NCBI GenBank assembly: GCA_964352775.1 | Contig: CAYGTK010000207.1 | Location: forward strand, 1-7,061 | Direction of reading: 5' to 3' | Origin: CAYGTK01 sp964352775 | GTDB lineage: Bacteria > Bacteroidota > Bacteroidia > Chitinophagales > CAIOSU01 | Length of the DNA: 7,061 bases | In this document: in pieces, positions 6,375 through 7,061 of the stretch | How the letters are laid out: each line of letters opens with the position of its first letter | How positions within the stretch are numbered: position 1 is the first letter of the stretch | Notes under the pieces: model-generated | The model's input: the letters and a program-made list of their open reading frames with translations, nothing else | What the model was told of the DNA's origin: nothing | The model's database searches: none | Translations under genes and position numbers: made by a program

Positions 6375-6689
6375 ATGAATACAAGAACCATGATAACAAG
6401 CCTGTTGATAGCAGTAGCACTGCTAATGAGTAGCTGCGCCGAGCAACAATGTGAAGAGAACAACACGGGCGACCTGCAGATATTGAACCAAACCTCTAGA
6501 ACACTAGAAGTGCTATTGAATTCTGACTCCAAGGGTTCGGTAACTGCCAATGGAGCATTAACTATTGAAACTTTAGAGGCTGGTTCTTACAATCTATTTG
6601 TTAAAGATGTGAACGACCCCACCGTTACGTGGAGCGAGATAGTAGAAGTAACACCTTGCGACACCTACGATTACACGGCAACGTTCTAA
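6375..6689 (+). CDS. Small predicted lipoprotein of unknown function
   Basis: The 104-residue product opens with a lipoprotein signal peptide: a charged start (MNTRTM), a hydrophobic core (ITSLLIAVALLM) and a lipobox-like MSSC with Cys21 as the lipidated residue. The mature part is short and predicted to be beta-rich. Runs such as GDLQILNQTSRTLEVLL, a NGALTIETLEAGSYNLFV hairpin-like segment and a final TVTWSEIVEVTPC resemble a small Ig/PEGA-like sandwich. Cys26 near the anchor and Cys95 near the end could form a disulfide closing the domain. It would sit in the periplasm or on the outer membrane. The gene is 7 bases after the nitroreductase and 6 bases before the exporter, so co-transcription is likely. 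I do not recognise a named family; a second ATG at 6390 is a possible start. Confidence 0.75.
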   Translation: MNTRTMITSLLIAVALLMSSCAEQQCEENNTGDLQILNQTSRTLEVLLNSDSKGSVTANGALTIETLEAGSYNLFVKDVNDPTVTWSEIVEVTPCDTYDYTATF

Positions 6690-6695
6690 ACTAGC

Positions 6696-7061
6696 TTGGA
6701 CCCAACAGTAGTCCTCTCTTTTATAGGTGCATCGGCACTAATGGCACTAATGCCAGGGCCAGATAATATGTATGTGGTACTGGAAAGTAGCCTTGGCGGA
6801 GCACGTAGAGGTATACTTATAGCCACAGGATTATGCAGTGGTGTGTTAGCCCATACCACGGCAGCAGCACTAGGCGTATCGGCCATAGTAGCTAGTTCGC
6901 CCAAGGTATTTCTGGCGATAAAAGTATTTGGAGTTATCTATCTACTTTACCTAGCCTATCAGGCCTATAACGAGCAAGCACCTGCTACTGGCGATCATGA
7001 AAGTAGCTCCTCTAGTAGCGGTTTCGCCCTGTTCCGCCAAGGAGTATTAATGAATTTGCTG
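6696..7061 (+). CDS. LysE/RhtB-family amino-acid exporter, N-terminal part
   Basis: The open frame runs to the window edge, giving 122 residues. The N-terminal helix leads into ALMPGPDNMYVV (residues 17-28), whose PGPDN is the hallmark of LysE/RhtB transporters. It continues with the basic GGARRG loop (34-39), the helix ATGLCSGVLAHTTAAALG and a third helix (VFLAIKVFGVIYLLYLAY). A serine-rich loop (ESSSSSSG, 102-109) precedes the next segment. These inner-membrane proteins export amino acids or related small molecules; the substrate is not predictable. The start is TTG at 6696: it is in the same frame as the preceding lipoprotein, whose TAA ends at 6689, and no ATG lies between. MDPTVVLSFIGASAL matches family N-termini, while the first internal ATG would remove half of the first helix. 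Confidence 0.9.
   Translation, partial: MDPTVVLSFIGASALMALMPGPDNMYVVLESSLGGARRGILIATGLCSGVLAHTTAAALGVSAIVASSPKVFLAIKVFGVIYLLYLAYQAYNEQAPATGDHESSSSSSGFALFRQGVLMNLL

Noticed and set aside
6202..6904. Minus-strand frames opposite the nitroreductase, lipoprotein and exporter
   Set aside because: Shadows of well-supported plus-strand genes, without motifs of their own.

Overview
The window reads as ordinary chromosomal DNA from a member of the Bacteroidota, probably a Flavobacteriales-like aerobe. This rests on several signs: a secreted FG-GAP-repeat protein of the kind usually exported by the type IX secretion system (T9SS), a fragment resembling a T9SS C-terminal tail, a mitochondrial-form aconitase, a soluble-tail-free acyl-lipid desaturase typical of the phylum, start codons without clear Shine-Dalgarno sequences, and several matches to the Bacteroidota -7 promoter box (TAnnTTTG). 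Species or genus cannot be fixed from the sequence.

Layout. Bases 1-609 (minus strand) carry the N-terminal 203 residues of a secreted beta-propeller-like protein built from exact 56-residue repeats; its C-terminus lies outside the window. Bases 610-1103 hold no intact gene. They contain a short minus-strand relic resembling the end of a T9SS cargo protein (903-995), a decayed hairpin after it (846-875), and a strong intrinsic terminator (1043-1076) belonging to the next gene. Bases 1104-3374 (minus) encode a complete aconitase with all Fe-S and active-site residues and a near-perfect -7 box upstream. Bases 3513-4226 (minus) encode a GT-A-like putative glycosyltransferase. A divergent promoter region (4227-4439) separates it from a plus-strand run of genes.

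The plus-strand run starts with a three-histidine-box fatty acid desaturase (4440-5207), then a DinB-family four-helix protein (5271-5723) and a nitroreductase (5780-6367). Next come a small cysteine-paired lipoprotein (6375-6689) and a LysE/RhtB-family exporter that starts at TTG (6696) and runs off the end. The last three are packed with gaps of 7 and 6 bases and are likely co-transcribed. Desaturase and DinB each seem to have their own promoter.

The genes do not form one obvious pathway: central carbon metabolism (aconitase), membrane lipid unsaturation (desaturase), sugar transfer, and small redox, metal-binding and export functions. I found no CRISPR array, transposase, tRNA, rRNA or recognisable defence system, and nothing I would call an undescribed system. 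The most interesting items are the gene relic upstream of the FG-GAP gene, the promoter that abuts the DinB start, and the compact nitroreductase-lipoprotein-exporter cluster.
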